The notes: generated by a model from the sequence alone, not told the origin. A stretch of 64,000 nt of DNA from Massospora cicadina (GCA_022478985.1 JAKSZP010009311.1:62001-126000); one strand, 5' to 3'; shown: positions 45,453 to 57,375, counted from the stretch's first letter. Numbers and translations: made by a program.

Positions 45453-46841
45453 ATGAGCAGATTTGTATGCACCAATACCAGCTGGGCAAATGTGGTCAGC
45501 GCAAAAGGTCCTAAACCCACCCAACCCGCCAGAGAAAATGCCCCAGCAGCACACTGGGACAACCCCCCCTCAAAAAAAAAGGGTGAGCATACCGCCGCTC
45601 CCAGGGTTTTATAATTTTTACAAAAAATGGACGCTTTCACAAAAATAGAACATTCCCAACCCTTGTCCTCCCTCGAACATGGCCTTAGAATTATGGTTGG
45701 TGACACCAAACTTAAATCATGGGAGAAAATGGGGGAGGCCTTCTCTGCAATTTTCCTGAACACTGTCTCAGTAAATTTAAAAATTTACACAGAGGATGGG
45801 TGGATGTCAGGTTCATGACCGCGGAGGAAGCAGAAGATGCAGCAAAAACCAAATTCTCTGTAAAAATTAACAACGAAAACTGCATTATCAAAATGGTATG
45901 CACATGATGGAACAAGGCAAATGATAATTTTCATTGTATTTGATTGACTCCCAAGCACCATGCACTGAGACATCCTCAAGGATTAGCTCCACGTGGGCTT
46001 AGAAAGTTATGGCGAAATTAGACAATTTGAATTTGAAAAATTCCCCCTATTGCACCACCTATACTCAGGGAAGGCAATAGCCGTTATTGAACCTGGCCAA
46101 GACGTGGTAGAAGATAACACCATCATTCCACACACAGCAACCATCAATCTCCCTGATGGCAGTATATCTCGCCCCTTCCACATTACACCAGAACACACTC
46201 CGCCCATCTGTGGCTTCTGCTCAGCTCTAGGCCACAAAGACCACGCGTGCCCCATCAAATGTGGGGTGGAAGCACCAGAATTTTGTGAAGATGATATGGA
46301 TGAAACAAGCCCAACCTTCGGTAAAATGAAGGACGCCACTTATGCCTTCCACTGGGGTGAAAGAGCCAAAATTACTTTAGTTGAACCTGTTTTGCACAAG
46401 GATCTCCATTGCGCACAGGCCACCCACAAGCAGGCTGCAAGTTCCGCTGAACCTCAAGCCCACACTACGATTTCCCTGGACCAGATCCAATTAGATGCCA
46501 TGGCAGCGCGGCGAAATAACCTTTCAGACCCCCCACACAAAATTCAACAAAACCAAAGTAAAATTTTCAAACACAACCAATCAGACGCCTTTAATTACAT
46601 TGAAGCAGAACCACCTAGTACCACTGTGGATTCTCCTAGCCAATCACATGCTAACAACAACGTGGTCCATGAGTACGATATAGAAGATCATCCCAGCCAA
46701 TCACAAGGTAACAATGCTCCCACACAAAACCCAGTTGCCCTGACACCTGGCTTCTACACATCTATCCCACAGGTAAGTAGCGGAATATTACGCTGGTGGG
46801 GCACAACACAACCAACCCCAGGGCCAAACTCCTTGGAGTAA
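45453..46841 (+). pseudogene. LINE-3 ORF1
   Basis: ATG at 45453 ('MSRFVCTNTSWANVV'), early stop and shifts, then an open 282-codon stretch 45993-46841. It has an RRM-like segment ('ESYGEIRQFEFEKFPLLHHL'), a CCHC knuckle C-G-F-C-S-A-L-G-H-K-D-H-A-C near 46210-46250, and a long Asn/Gln/Ser/Pro-rich tail ('SPSQSHANNNVVHEYD'). It has the longest C-terminal tail of the four ORF1s. Confidence 0.85.
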
Positions 46842-46999
46842 TCTGAGCCCAAAGAAACCAAACAAGACTGATGCTATGAACACCAAGCAACATGCCGGAA
46901 ATATCCCATCTGATCAACCCCAAACTTGTAGTATGACCTGCACTGCTAAGGAATGGGGTGACCCCAGTGGGTCGCCCCAACGTTTCTGATGTGCACGTT

Positions 47000-47720
47000 A
47001 CCGCAATCACCATAGGGACGCTCAACATTGCAGGAGCCAAAACCCTCACATCCCAGGCCAAAAAATGGTTTACCTGCGCAACATCCCCGTGGACATCTTA
47101 GTCATCCAAGAACCCCACTGTCCACCAGGGGAGGAGGAATCATGGTCAACCATGCTCCTCCCAGCTAAATCCTTTTGGAGGTACCACTTATGGGGTGGTA
47201 ATTCAAGCCAACTGCAACCCCCCAATTAATATCTGAAGCACATCCTCCCTCCTGTTGGATGTCTACTCCTAATGGACATCGAGTGGAATGGAGAAAATTT
47301 TGCTGTGGCATGCGTTTATGCCCCAAATGATCCAAATGACCGCCAAAAAAATTTTCTTCAATACCCTCTCAATCCCCTTTGCTGAGACAACATTTTTGTG
47401 GGAGATTTTAATTAGTGGCTTAATTCCATAACTGACCATTGGCCAAAAATAAAGGCCATACCCCGCGGCCACACGGAGCTTCACATACTAAGGATAACGC
47501 TGGGCCTGTATGACATCATCCCCAAACAGGCCACCATGCTGGCCAAAATGATGAGGCCCCACTACAATAACAACCAACTGGTCTCAATGACCCAGATTGA
47601 CCTGATGCTCACCCCCGTAGACTTCCATCACTGTGTACCAAACTTTATAACTACAATCATCCCCCTTTCCAACCACCAAATGATTTCAATAAAATTATCA
47701 TCCGTGGCAAAATACTAAAA
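47000..47720 (+). pseudogene. LINE-3 ORF2, endonuclease domain
   Basis: 'ITIGTLNIAGAKTLTSQAKK' at 47008, a Glu-box near 47105 ('VIQEPHC', His motif altered), 'FVGDFN' near 47400, and 'LSNHQMISIKL' near 47672, where Ser-Asp-His is Ser-Asn-His. Many shifts. The changed Asp suggests loss of nicking activity. Confidence 0.7.
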
Positions 47721-49173
47721 TCCACTGACCTGGCACAAGGTTCATCTGAGCACCATCCCCCTTCTGGAGCAAAGACTTTGGATTGAGAAATTGATAACAA
47801 CACAAACAAAAAATTGACAACCTACAGGGAGCCCTATCACCAAGTGGGAATTTTTAAGACTAGAGTAACCAAGAAAGCCTGCCACTTGAACTCCAGAAAG
47901 CTGACCGCAACATCCGCGACAATCAATAAGGCTATCAGAAAGCTCCAACGCCTAGAAAAAAACACACCCCATGAGGGATACAGCCCTCAATGGGGACGCC
48001 TGTGGTTCCAAGCATCTGCACAGGTCAACTCCATCTTCAGAAAACATCAACACTATATTGAAGTATGGCATAAATCAAAATACATTCTATCCAGTGAAAC
48101 CCACACAGCCAAATTTTCCCCCACTTTAGACCAATCTCAATCTTGGCAACCTGCACACAGGTCCGTCGAGCAGATGACACACTGGCATCCACACCATCTG
48201 AAATATTGGCAAAATTACACTTGTTTTACACAGACCTGTACATGGCGGATTTTGCGGCACCTACCAAAATAAAAAATTTTCTTTCATCTGCTAATATTAA
48301 CAATATAGTTGATAAACCAGACCCTGCTGAACCCATCACTAGAGAGGAACTATGGGAGATAATAAAATCAACTCCGCGCCACAAGTGTCCTGGGCCCGAT
48401 GGCCTCCCATATGAATTTTACAAAAAATATTTTAACCACATTGCACCAGTACTACTAGCAACTATGAACAAGTGCCTAGAGGACACAGCCCTTCTACCTG
48501 ACGGCCAAGATGCATACGTGGTCACACTCTCTTTAAAAAAGGAGACCAGGCAGACCTAAACAATTGGCGTCCAAAAGCTCTCACCAACACCAATACTAAA
48601 ATACTAACAAAAATATTAGCTAAGCGTCTGGGATGCATTGCACAGACAGCCCTCTCCCCCCACCAGTTTGGCTTCACCCCCAATTGCTCGATTTGGGATA
48701 ACATTCACACCATAGCCAACATCTTCCAAGCTAACCCCACAGGCGCCCTTGCTCTCCTGAACCAAAAGAAAGCATATGACCGAGTGCACTGGGAATACTT
48801 GGAACAATGTCTAAAGGCCTTCAACCTCCCACCCCGCTTTATAAACTGGGCACTCCTCCTAACACGCTCGGCCAGGTTCTCAATCAGAGGCCCAGACTTC
48901 CTAACTGACACCATCACCCCACAAAGGGTCTCAAACAAGGCGACCCGCTTAGCCCCCTACTATACAATTTCAGCCTTGAACCTCTCCTCCACATAGTAAG
49001 CTCCAAGCTATCTAGAATCAAATTGGAAGGACAACTACCAACCAAAATGCTTGCCTTTGCTGATGACTGTGTCATTGGCGTCTCAGGCAATAGGGATGCC
49101 AAAGCAATTGAACGCATTATACACCAATATGAGTCAGTAAGTAACGCCAAGCTGAACAAACAGGAAACAGAGG
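47721..49173 (+). pseudogene. LINE-3 ORF2, linker and reverse transcriptase up to the active site
   Basis: Linker 47814-48272. RT from 48143: 'HKCPGPDGLPYEFYKKYFNH', 'NTKILTKILAKRLGCIAQ', 'NQKKAYDRVHWEYLEQCLKA', and the catalytic F-A-D-D-C near 49054-49068 intact. The mariner interrupts about 100 bases later. Stops and shifts at 48555, 48930 and elsewhere. Confidence 0.82.
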
Positions 49174-49175
49174 TA

Positions 49176-50479
49176 CGAGGGTAAGTCAAAAAGTAAAGGC
49201 AAATTTTATTTTCTCTGCTGCAATGGCTGGCAGCACTGACTGAACAATGACATATCATAACCTCAAAGTTTTTTTGTTCTTTAGCTTTGTTGTTTCAGTG
49301 CTCAACTCCATTTGTAATGATTTTAGGGCATTTTATTATGAGTGCCCCGTTGTCCATGTGCACCAAGGAAGAAATGAGGGGAGTGGTACGTTTTCTGCAC
49401 TCTGAAGGGATTAAACCTGCGGAGATTATTCGCAGAATGCAGCAGCAGTATGGTGAGAGCTGTCTTAGTGAACGCAAAATTTATGAGTGGATAAATCATT
49501 TTAAAAATGGTCGTGTATCTATCTGCGATGAAGAGCGTTCAGGTAGGCCATCCACTTTGAAGACGGAAAAGAACATCAAGACAGTTGAGAGAATGATTCA
49601 TGATGATCGTCATGTCAAAATTGATGATATTGCGCATGCGTTGAACATTAGCCACGATTCAGCAGTTGCAATCATCCACAAATCACTAAATTATTGCAAA
49701 GTGTGTGCTCGTTGGGTACCACATTGACTGACAGACTAGCACAAACAGAAACGTTTGGAAATTTTGAAATCACATTTAAGGCGTTTAGAAGAGGAAGGAG
49801 AAGAATTTCTCAGTTGCATAGTAACTGTTGATGAGATGTGGTTCCATCTCTTCAAACCACAGAGTAAAAGGCAGAGTATGGTGTGGAAACATCCATCCTC
49901 GCTTACTTCAAAAAGTTCAAAAGACAAGTTTCTGCAGGAAAGTTGATGATGACAGTGTTTTGGGATATGAAAGGTCCAGTTCCATTTTAATTACACTCCT
50001 AAAGGTCAAACAGTGAATAGTGACAGCTACTGTGAGCTACTGCGAGTTCTGAAACCCAAAATTAAAACAAAGAGGCGAGGAAAACTTTCAAATGGTGTTC
50101 TTTTGCTTCAGGACAATGCCCATCCTCATACTGTGGGGAAAACAATCCAGTGTATTCAAGATCTTGGTTTTGAGCTACTGGAATCCTCCGTACAGTCCTG
50201 ACCTAGCTCAAAGTGATTTTCACCTTTTTGGTCCAATGAAGGAGCACCTGTGTGAATCCAAATTTTTGTCAGATGACGAGGTTGTGGAGGCGGTGCGCGA
50301 GTGGCTGTGCACGATGCCACAAATCTTCTTCCAGGACGTAATTAGGAAGCTTGTCAAGAGATGGACCAAGTGCATAGAAATTGAGGAGATTATTTAGAGA
50401 AATAATAATACTTGTCATCTTGTTTTCACAAAAAAAGATCCTTTTTAAAGATTTGCTTTTACTTTTTGACTTACCCTCA
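49176..50479 (+). mobile_element. Mariner (Tc1/mariner, DD34D) DNA transposon inserted in LINE-3
   Basis: 1,304 bp between TA dinucleotides (49174-49175 and 50480-50481). Terminal inverted repeats of 29 bp, GAGGGTAAGTCAAAAAGTAA at the core, 27 of 29 matching (49176-49204 against 50451-50479). Length, TA target and the encoded transposase are typical of the mariner family. It moves by cut-and-paste and does not use reverse transcription. Confidence 0.96.
49338..50394 (+). pseudogene. Mariner transposase, inactivated
   Basis: ATG 49338 opens a helix-turn-helix N-terminal half ('KEEMRGVVRFLHSEGIKPAE', 'CDEERSGRPSTL'). The linker signature W-V-P-H is followed by a stop at 49725 and another within 'LTD-stop' (expected continuous). 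The catalytic half has 'TVDEMWFH' (first Asp, near 49825), 'LLLQDNAHPH' (second Asp, near 50112) and 'YSPDLAQSDFHLF' (third Asp, near 50214). The last two Asp are 34 residues apart (DD34D). Shifts at about 49940 and 50160 complete the inactivation. Confidence 0.93.
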
Positions 50480-50489
50480 TAATTTTAAT

Positions 50490-51735
50490 GAACCAATTCA
50501 AAGCAAGATGGACCCCCCTCCCACAACCAACCAAATCAACCCACCGCACATCCTACCACAGGACATAGACCTACCTCAATAAAACCACTATGCCTATCCT
50601 TTTCACCCCACCCCGCCACAAACCCAGTCCGTCATCTGAGAATATGGCTTGAGGCTGGCGGATATGCACATGATATTATTGAAACCAAAATTTTGGACAA
50701 CATCACAAAAAAAATGACAAGCATCCGGAGGAGTAAAGCCAGTTTAGCTGGAAGGGTTACATTGGCCAACTCCCTGATCTTGTCAAAGCTATGGTTTGCT
50801 TCTCATGAAGTTCCTTTCTCCACAAACTTTACCAACGCACTCTACAAGCTCCTGCAGAACTGGCTGTGGTCTGGATACCGCGCACCAGTCAGGCTGGAGA
50901 CCATGTATGGCCCCCGGAGGAAAGGTGGGATGGGGCTGCTCAACTTCACATAACGAGCAACGCAAATCTTTGGCTCCTGGATAGCTATGACAACGTCCCC
51001 CAGCCCGCCATCCCCCCACTGGGCCAAGGCAGCCCAAACTAACTTCGCAAGGGCACTACATTTGAGGTCCCCATCCAACCCTACAACACTGATGAAGTAC
51101 CTAACAACATATAAACAGTCACAGGACCGCACAACACTGACCGCTACTTCAAACGCGTCCTGTACACCCTAAGACAAGGGGATTGGAGTTTCTCTTATAC
51201 ACAACAACCCGAAGATACTAACCCTCCAATAGAATACATGCGACTCCACAGAGGACAAACTGTGACCAACGCACCCGCCCCACTGCCACCCTTCCCTCTA
51301 TCCTGGATTGACTATCTAGATTACCAAGACATCCCATATGACCTTCGCACCCAACGGAAGGTGTGGGACCTCGTCACTTGCCCCCTCTTATCCCCACAAG
51401 TGAGCTCCACAGTGTGGCGCTACATGCGTCGCACATTTAGAACAGCCAACCGCACCTTCTCAATGTTCAAGTCATGCGCCATCTGCGGCAGACACAACAC
51501 GCTGGCCCACCGCCTGAAAGAGTGCCCGCCGTCTAAGATTATCTGGGCCAACTTGATGCACTTATTCCAACAATCACCATCAGCTGAATTTCGACTATCC
51601 CGCGATATCCTAGCACTCAACAAAATCTCACCTATCCCCCAGATGCTAAGGGCTTTAATTGTGAGTATTGCAATATGGTCCATTCATACAATTGCCCTCA
51701 ATTCATTCAACGGGATCTTCCACAACATTAACTAA
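50490..51735 (+). pseudogene. LINE-3 ORF2, thumb and C-terminal region
   Basis: Resumes after the mariner. 50693-50953 ('LAGRVTLANSLILSKLWFAS', 'GPRRKGGMGLLNF') and 51238-51735, with the terminal zinc motif C-A-I-C-G-R-H-N-T-L-A-H-R-L-K-E-C near 51478. Region 51736-52085 is the 3' UTR, ending with CTCCTGGTCAGCC and an A-rich tail. Confidence 0.82.
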
Positions 51736-52085
51736 GCTATCTTCAAGTTCCACAGCCACTTGGCCAACCACTTTCAAGCCTGGATATTCGTATCAATGAA
51801 ACACAAATGGAAGAAACAGATGGGCAACTGGCTCCCAATCTGGTTCCTTCGATGTGACACCGAAAACCTCACAGTCTCTATAGGCAATACACCCTACTAG
51901 ACCTTGATCTGAAAAGTCTCTCAAGGCCATAATCACCTGCAACCCGTGGCTACTAGCCACACCCAAGTGTACTATGTCTTTTCCTGCCCTCTTGGTTCCA
52001 TAGCTTAGTGTGCCCCCATTTTTTACTTTCTTTCCCACATATCAGATGTGTCAGTCTCCTGGTCAGCCATCCTCGAATAAATAAA

Positions 52086-52132
52086 AAGAATCACCCTATG
52101 TAACTTTTAAAAACCTTTACAATTGGAAGTGT
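52086..52132 (+). repeat. 3' LTR of Gypsy-C, second part
   Basis: 47 bases between LINE-3 and LINE-4 matching 26755-26802 (AGTAACTT, AAAACCT, AATTGGAAGTGT). They are the LTR remnant left between two independent LINE insertions. Confidence 0.85.
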
Positions 52133-52299
52133 TTATTTAACTGAGGCAAGCCGACCAGGGGACGGGCATTACCAAGTATGTGTGGAATACAAAGATATAT
52201 AAGATTGGGCATCCTGGAGTACTCAGGTTACCCCTGTTGCCAGCGGGACTGCCAGGTATGGGGGGAGTTGGTGCGCTACTCTGAGGGGGTTTCCCCCAC

Positions 52300-53718
52300 T
52301 ATGGAGTAGGTGTGAAGAAAGGGGTCTGCTGAGGAACCAAAGTGGGAACTACGATTCTATGAGCGCATGTTGCCTTGGCCCCATATATCCATAGAGCCAG
52401 GCTTGGAAGTGCTCCAGTAAGTAGACGTGGAACCTGTTAAAAACCCCATGGATGGTTGGGACCATGCCCTTGAACGCATTTAAGGCAAAGGTGGGGATTG
52501 TCCACATTGCAATGGGTATCATTAGGGAGCGGAGGTAGATGGGATTGGTGACTCAATCTGGAGCGCGAAAAGGCTCTTTGATATAGAAAATTCCTGCTCG
52601 TTTTAGAGCTTAAGCAAGCGCACGACTTCCTGCCATATGGCTTTGGTTGGGGGGCATGTTTCTAGGCGGTGATGTAGGGAACCCTCCCCACCACATACTG
52701 CGCAGGTTGCGTGGAGGGAATTGGAGCAGTCCGCCATCCTATATACCCTTCTCAGACAGCGCCAGGCGTTGGCTCTTACCCTTGGCTGTTGGAGTGGGTG
52801 GTGCGTCATTCTCCACACTGTCTTCTGTGTGGTTAAGTTATAGGAGATGTCCAACGCATCTAGGTATTCAATTCTAGCAATGGTTGGGGTCGTAGTAAGC
52901 ATGTCTCTCTGGGGGTGGTTTTCTAAATTTCTTAATTTCAAGTGGGGGCTGGGTCGTCCCCTTCCCTGCACAGTGCCAGTGTTCTCTACGGTCCATCCCA
53001 TGTGGCGGATGGTTTGGAGGATGCGTTTGAAGTGAGGGGGATTCCATGCAAGCCCGTTGCAGTAAGGTGTTTAGCAAGGTATGGTAGTATTCTGGGTGGG
53101 CTATGTGGGTTGGTTAATTTGAGCACATGTGCGAAGTTAGTCCTCGCTGCCCTGGACCAGTGTTGTTGTGGGAGGTCTGGGTTAAGGACTTCCTTTATCC
53201 AGGTACCCAGGATGCGGTTGGCGTGGCTCTCAAAATCTATTAGTCCCATGCCTCCGCTTGAGCGTGGGCCAAAGAGTGTTCCATCCGTATGGGAGGATGG
53301 GATCCGGGCCACAGCCAGCCCTGGATGAGCGCGCGGATTAAAGTTATAAAGGTGGGTGAGAAGGCGATCGCGTGGGCATGGTACCATAGTATTGGGAGGA
53401 TGAGTGAGTTAGCAACTGTTACTCACCCCGTTAGTCCTGGGGATCTTCCATTGAGGGAGGCTACGCAGTTGGATACCCGCTGTAGTAGGTTGCTTTCCAT
53501 TGTCTCATTGGCATATCCCCCTGTTTCCAGCCATATCCCAAGGTGGCGGACAGGAGTGGTGGTGGGAGGTGATGCGAAAGGTAAGATGAGTGGGTTTTTC
53601 CTTTATATGGGGGTATTAGGTTCTGGTGTTGTAGCCCAGTTGTTAGTGTACTTGCCTAAGAGAATGATTTCTGTTTTCCTTTTGTTGAACGATGCATTGC
53701 TCACCATGGAGTGTTCCT
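52300..53718 (-). pseudogene. LINE-4 ORF2, thumb and C-terminal region
   Basis: 53387-52986 ('FGPRSSGGMGLIDFESHANR') and 53001-52603, with the terminal zinc motif C-A-V-C-G-G-E-G-S-L-H-H-R-L-E-T-C near 52720-52670. Continues in fragments to about 52300, then 3' UTR to 52133. Confidence 0.82.
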
Positions 53719-54560
53719 CTAGGGTGCGTTCCAGCTGTGGGCATCATTGTTGTTAGCTATACCTGCCACGCAGTCATCCACAAAGGCCAGTATCTTGACT
53801 GATGTCTGGCCTTGTACAGTTATTCCCATGAGGTGTGAGTCAGTTACGCGGAGGAGTGGATCAAAACTGAAATTATACAGCAGTGGGCTGAGGGGGTTCC
53901 CTTTTTTGAGCCCTCTGTGTGGTGTGATCTTTTTAGTTAGGAAGCCAGGGCCGCATACAGCCATGGTTGCAGATTCTTTAAGGAACATCTCCCAGTTTAT
54001 GAATCTGGGTGGGAGTTTGAAAGCGTGTAGGCCTTCCTTTAGGTATGGCCAGCTAACGCGGTTGTATGCCTTTTCCTGGTCTAAGAAAACCAGGGCTCCA
54101 GTTGCTTTGGATTGACATATGTTTGCAACAGGGTGTATGTTGTTCCATATTGAGCGCCCTGGTATAACCCCAAACTGGTTGGGTGACAGGACGTCAGAGG
54201 CAATTGTGCCTAATCTGGCTGCTAAAAATTTTGTTAGAATTTTTGTGTCAATATTAAAGAGTGCGATTGGACGCCAGTTGGCCAGGTCCAATTTGTCACC
54301 CTTTTTATACAAGGTTATGACATATGATTCATGGCCACCAGGTAGGAGGCGTGTTTCCAGCAAGCACTGGTTCATAGACGCAAATGGGAGGGGGGCAATT
54401 TGCCGAAAATATTTTTTGTAAAATTTGTAGGGTATACCATCAGGCCCTGGGCATTTCCTACGTGGGGCATTGCGGATTGTATCCCAAAGCTCCTCCCATG
54501 TAATTAGATTTAGAATATTGTAGTTCAGCGGTGTGCTTTGTATTCCTGCGGTTTGTATAA
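53719..54560 (-). pseudogene. LINE-4 ORF2, reverse transcriptase domain
   Basis: A 218-codon open frame 54375-53719, preceded by 'KCPGPDGIPYKFYKKYF' near 54460. Motifs: 'GDKLDLANWRPIALFNID', 'SPNQFGVIPGRSIWNNI', 'FLDQEKAYNRVSW', 'RGLKKGNPLSPLLYNF' and the active-site box F-V-D-D-C near 53785-53771. The same one-base deletion as in LINE-1 follows (near 53740), ending the frame. Confidence 0.88.
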
Positions 54561-55824
54561 ATTTTGTGATTTTTTGTGAGTCTGTCAGTGTATCGCGGTA
54601 TAATTCAGTGTAACAGTGGTGTACTTCCGCCTTGACCTCCTCAGGGTCAGTGCCACGGTGCCGTCAGTCTTGTGGACCTGTGTGCATGTGGGCTGGTTGC
54701 TGAAGGAGTGGAATTGGAGGAAGAAATATGTCAAACATGTTTCGCCTTCCTTTATGAACTTATCTTTGTTTGATAATTTGATTATGTGTTGGTGCTTGAA
54801 GATGAGGGTGTTTAGTCAGGCGGATACTTCTGCCCATTTGCATCCCCACTTGGGGCTATAACCAGATCTCAGGGTGTTAAGCTCGAGGCGGTCCAGTTCC
54901 GCCAAGGCATGCCTGATTGTGGCTGTATTGATGGTGTACTTATGTGATGCAAGATGTCAGGTTTTGTTGATTAGTTCCTTTTTGAAATTTGCCCATGTTA
55001 CAAGGGATCCTATGTGAATGGGGCTGTGAATTCTTGATTTGTGGCCTCATGTTCAACCCAGTCAGATATTTTGGGTATTTTTATGTTTTCTAGGTGTAGC
55101 TTTCTCCAGGGCGACACCTGTGTGTGGGTTTGGGTTGGCAATAACTGCACCAAAACAGGTTGGTGGTCAGAAATTTTAACTTTTTTTGTTGTAAGTTTGG
55201 AAATTTTTGATCATTGGGTTTGCAGAACGAGGATTTGATCATTGCAGCTCATTGATAGGAGCACTCCCTCACGTATGTTGGGCCATGTCATGTGGGGAAG
55301 GAGTGGAGATCTGGGGGAGGTCATCCTGTAGGCCAAGGGATGCCTTCATTGTGCGGAATTCGATGTGTCCCAGTGGGTATCCCTTGAGAAACAGCCATCA
55401 GTCCGTGTCAGGGTTATCTCAGCAGTTAAAGTCACCCAACAGGATGGTATCTGGTGGGAGGGTGAGTGTTGGAATGGTTTTGAGAAATTGATTTCTCTCA
55501 GCTGCAGTGAATGGTGCATAGATGCATGCTATCAAGATTGTTTCCTCTTGGCATGTGATTGTTGCTACCAGGACGCGGCCATGAAGGTATGACAAAGAGT
55601 TTGTAATTTTTAATTTTTTGTTATTTCAGACAATCACCCCACAGTGAGATGTCCATACTGATTGTGATGGTGGGACCCTGGCTGACCAGGATCCTTCTTC
55701 CCCTTGTAGACAGTAAGTTTCTTGGATGGCCAAGATCTCTACAGGGGTTTTGCAGGAAGTCCAGCTTTTTGGCTTGGGACGTTTGAGCCCTGGCTCCTGC
55801 GATGTTTAGCATCCCTATTGACAC
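54561..55824 (-). pseudogene. LINE-4 ORF2, endonuclease domain and linker to RT
   Basis: Minus strand from 55824: 'MSIGMLNIAGARAQTSQAKK', a damaged Glu box near 55740-55690, the Asp/Asn box near 55440 (out of frame), and the Ser-Asp-His region near 55170. Parallel to LINE-1 5385-6186 but more broken. Confidence 0.72.
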
Positions 55825-56219
55825 TGAGGTGCCCGCAGTGCCTCAGGAGCGGTTGGGAGGGCCCTCTGGCCCTAACCCACCATGGCTCATTTTGGTCATA
55901 CTCCACATCTGTACTCCAACTTTCTCAGTGACTTTGTCAGTTCCCTTGATCTGACTCGATTTTTTGTGGGAATTGCAGTTTTTGGAATTTGCGTTATCTT
56001 TTCTCGCACATATCTCATAATGGTTCAATGCGGGGTGCTTATTGGGTTCTGTAAATTTGGGGTTTAAATTTGGAGAATTGTGCACCAAATTTTCGCCCAT
56101 ATTTCAGCTGAATTGTTCCTCAAAGTGTGCATTATTGATGTTGCTTAGTGATTCAGTCAAGTTGGTGTGAAAACTTTCAACCTGGGCATATTGTTCCAAT
56201 TGGTTGGCTCAGTATATAT

Positions 56220-56984
56220 ACAAAATGTCCTCTTGAATTTGTCCGGGGTTGATGGATGATTCCGCGTGTGCTGCTGCCTTGGCCACTGCCCGCTTGAGGG
56301 CTTTTTGTGCCACTTTGCATTATTTATGTGTAACTGGGTCCACAATGGAGTAAAGTCCACCTTCACCCCAGTGGAATGGGTGGTGGCCATTTAAATTCTG
56401 GGGAAGTTTTTATTACTGTCATCCGTGGCTTCCTCACATAAGTCTGCTTCCATTAAGCCCTTCTTCATGGGGCATGCGTGTTCCTTGTGTCCCAATGAAC
56501 TGCAGTGGTTGCATATAGGCGGTGTGCATTTCGGTGTAACTTGGAATGTGAATGACTGTCCCCCATCCAAAAAGTGAAACTCAGCTGTGTTGGGGATTAT
56601 TGATAAGTTATCTTCTACTTTGGGGAATGGGTTGATCACGGCGATAGCTTTGCCAGTGCACAGGGTTGGCATTAGGCGAAATTGTTGCAATTCGAGTTCT
56701 ATAATTTCTCCATAGGCTATGAGCCCTTTGTGGAGCTCCTCCTCAATTACCTTATGAGGAATGTTAGTAGGGAGCGAGTTGAATGAGATAAATAAATTTT
56801 TCACTTTGTTCCATCTGGTGCGCTCAGTGCTTTTTTTGCCCTCAGGAAGGGCAATTTTGATGCAGACTTTTGCTGCGGCATCTGCTACTTCGACTGTTTC
56901 AAACCAATATTGATCCAGCCATGGCCCATGTTGTTGGTGGCGACATATACCGCGTGAGGGAAAAGGGAGGGCTGTGCCTCGCAT
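56220..56984 (-). pseudogene. LINE-4 ORF1
   Basis: The 197-codon uninterrupted frame 56984-56391 is the best-preserved ORF1 of this LINE type: start MRGTALPF, RRM-like region 'WFETVEVADAAAKVCIKIAL' and 'EELHKGLIAYGEIIELELQQ', then a CCHC knuckle C-N-H-C-S-S-L-G-H-K-E-H-A-C near 56510-56460. The Lys-rich tail continues in another frame (56390-56220). The region 56985-57340 is 5' UTR without a gene. Confidence 0.88.
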
Positions 56985-57340
56985 GTTTTCTCTTACAGGG
57001 TTGAGGACTCATCCCCAAGGAAGAGTCAGAGCCCATGTTCCACCTTTAAAGGGGTTGGTTACATTGGATGTACATGTTTTGATCTTGTTGTATAGTAAAC
57101 ATCATAAGCCCAGATGGTGTCTAAATTCATGGTTTCTTGGCAGCTTAGGTTCCTGGTCCCCCTCCAGGGCGTTTCTTGCCCTTGAGTGCACCGTTCTGCG
57201 CACCTCTTGATGTGACGCTCGCCCAGGTTGTATTAGAGTTATTATTAAAATCGCCCATATCTCCTGTGTGATTATTAAAAATTGCTGTTTGAATTGAATT
57301 GTAGTAACTAAAAAGGTTATTATGGGAAAGAAAAGCTTTC

Positions 57341-57370
57341 TAATTGGAATGAAATTCAAATAATTCCAGA
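57341..57370 (+). repeat. 3' LTR of Gypsy-C, last part
   Basis: Ends the LTR with AAATTCAAATAATTCCAGA, followed by the TSD ATTAA (57371-57375). Confidence 0.75.
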
Positions 57371-57375
57371 ATTAA

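Larger units (their letters stand above)
45378..52085 (+). mobile_element. LINE-3 copy: full-length L1-type retrotransposon carrying a mariner
   Basis: Starts CTTTTCTTTCCCATTAC as LINE-4 does, and ends CGAATAAATAAA at 52085. Flanked by a near-perfect 10-bp TSD inside the 3' LTR of Gypsy-C. ORF1, endonuclease, RT and zinc region are present. The mariner (49176-50479) splits ORF2 just after the RT active site. Without it the LINE is about 5.4 kb. Confidence 0.92.
52133..57340 (-). mobile_element. LINE-4 copy: full-length L1-type retrotransposon, minus strand
   Basis: 5' end at 57340 (minus strand GAAAGCTTTTCTTTCCC), 3' end at about 52133 with the conserved tail. TSD AATTGGAAGTGT (52121-52132) against AATTGGAATGA (57342-57352). 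Collinear with LINE-1 throughout and closely similar, so the two form a 5.2-kb inverted pair about 43 kb apart. ORF1, endonuclease, RT and zinc region are present. Confidence 0.92.
26484..57370 (+). mobile_element. Gypsy-C, plus-strand gypsy element with four nested insertions
   Basis: LTRs at 26484-26821 and at 45091-45371 plus 52086-52132 plus 57341-57370. Perfect 5-bp TSD ATTAA at 26479-26483 and 57371-57375. Without its guests (B3 with LINE-2, LINE-3 with mariner, LINE-4) the element is about 6.6 kb: leader, unusual gag, protease, RT, RNase H, integrase and polypurine tract. The integrase is split by B3. Confidence 0.9.

Noticed and set aside
45378..52085. LINE-3 taken as two separate truncated LINEs because of the gap at 49176-50479.
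   Set aside because: The gap is exactly a mariner with TA duplication, and ORF2 continues on the other side.
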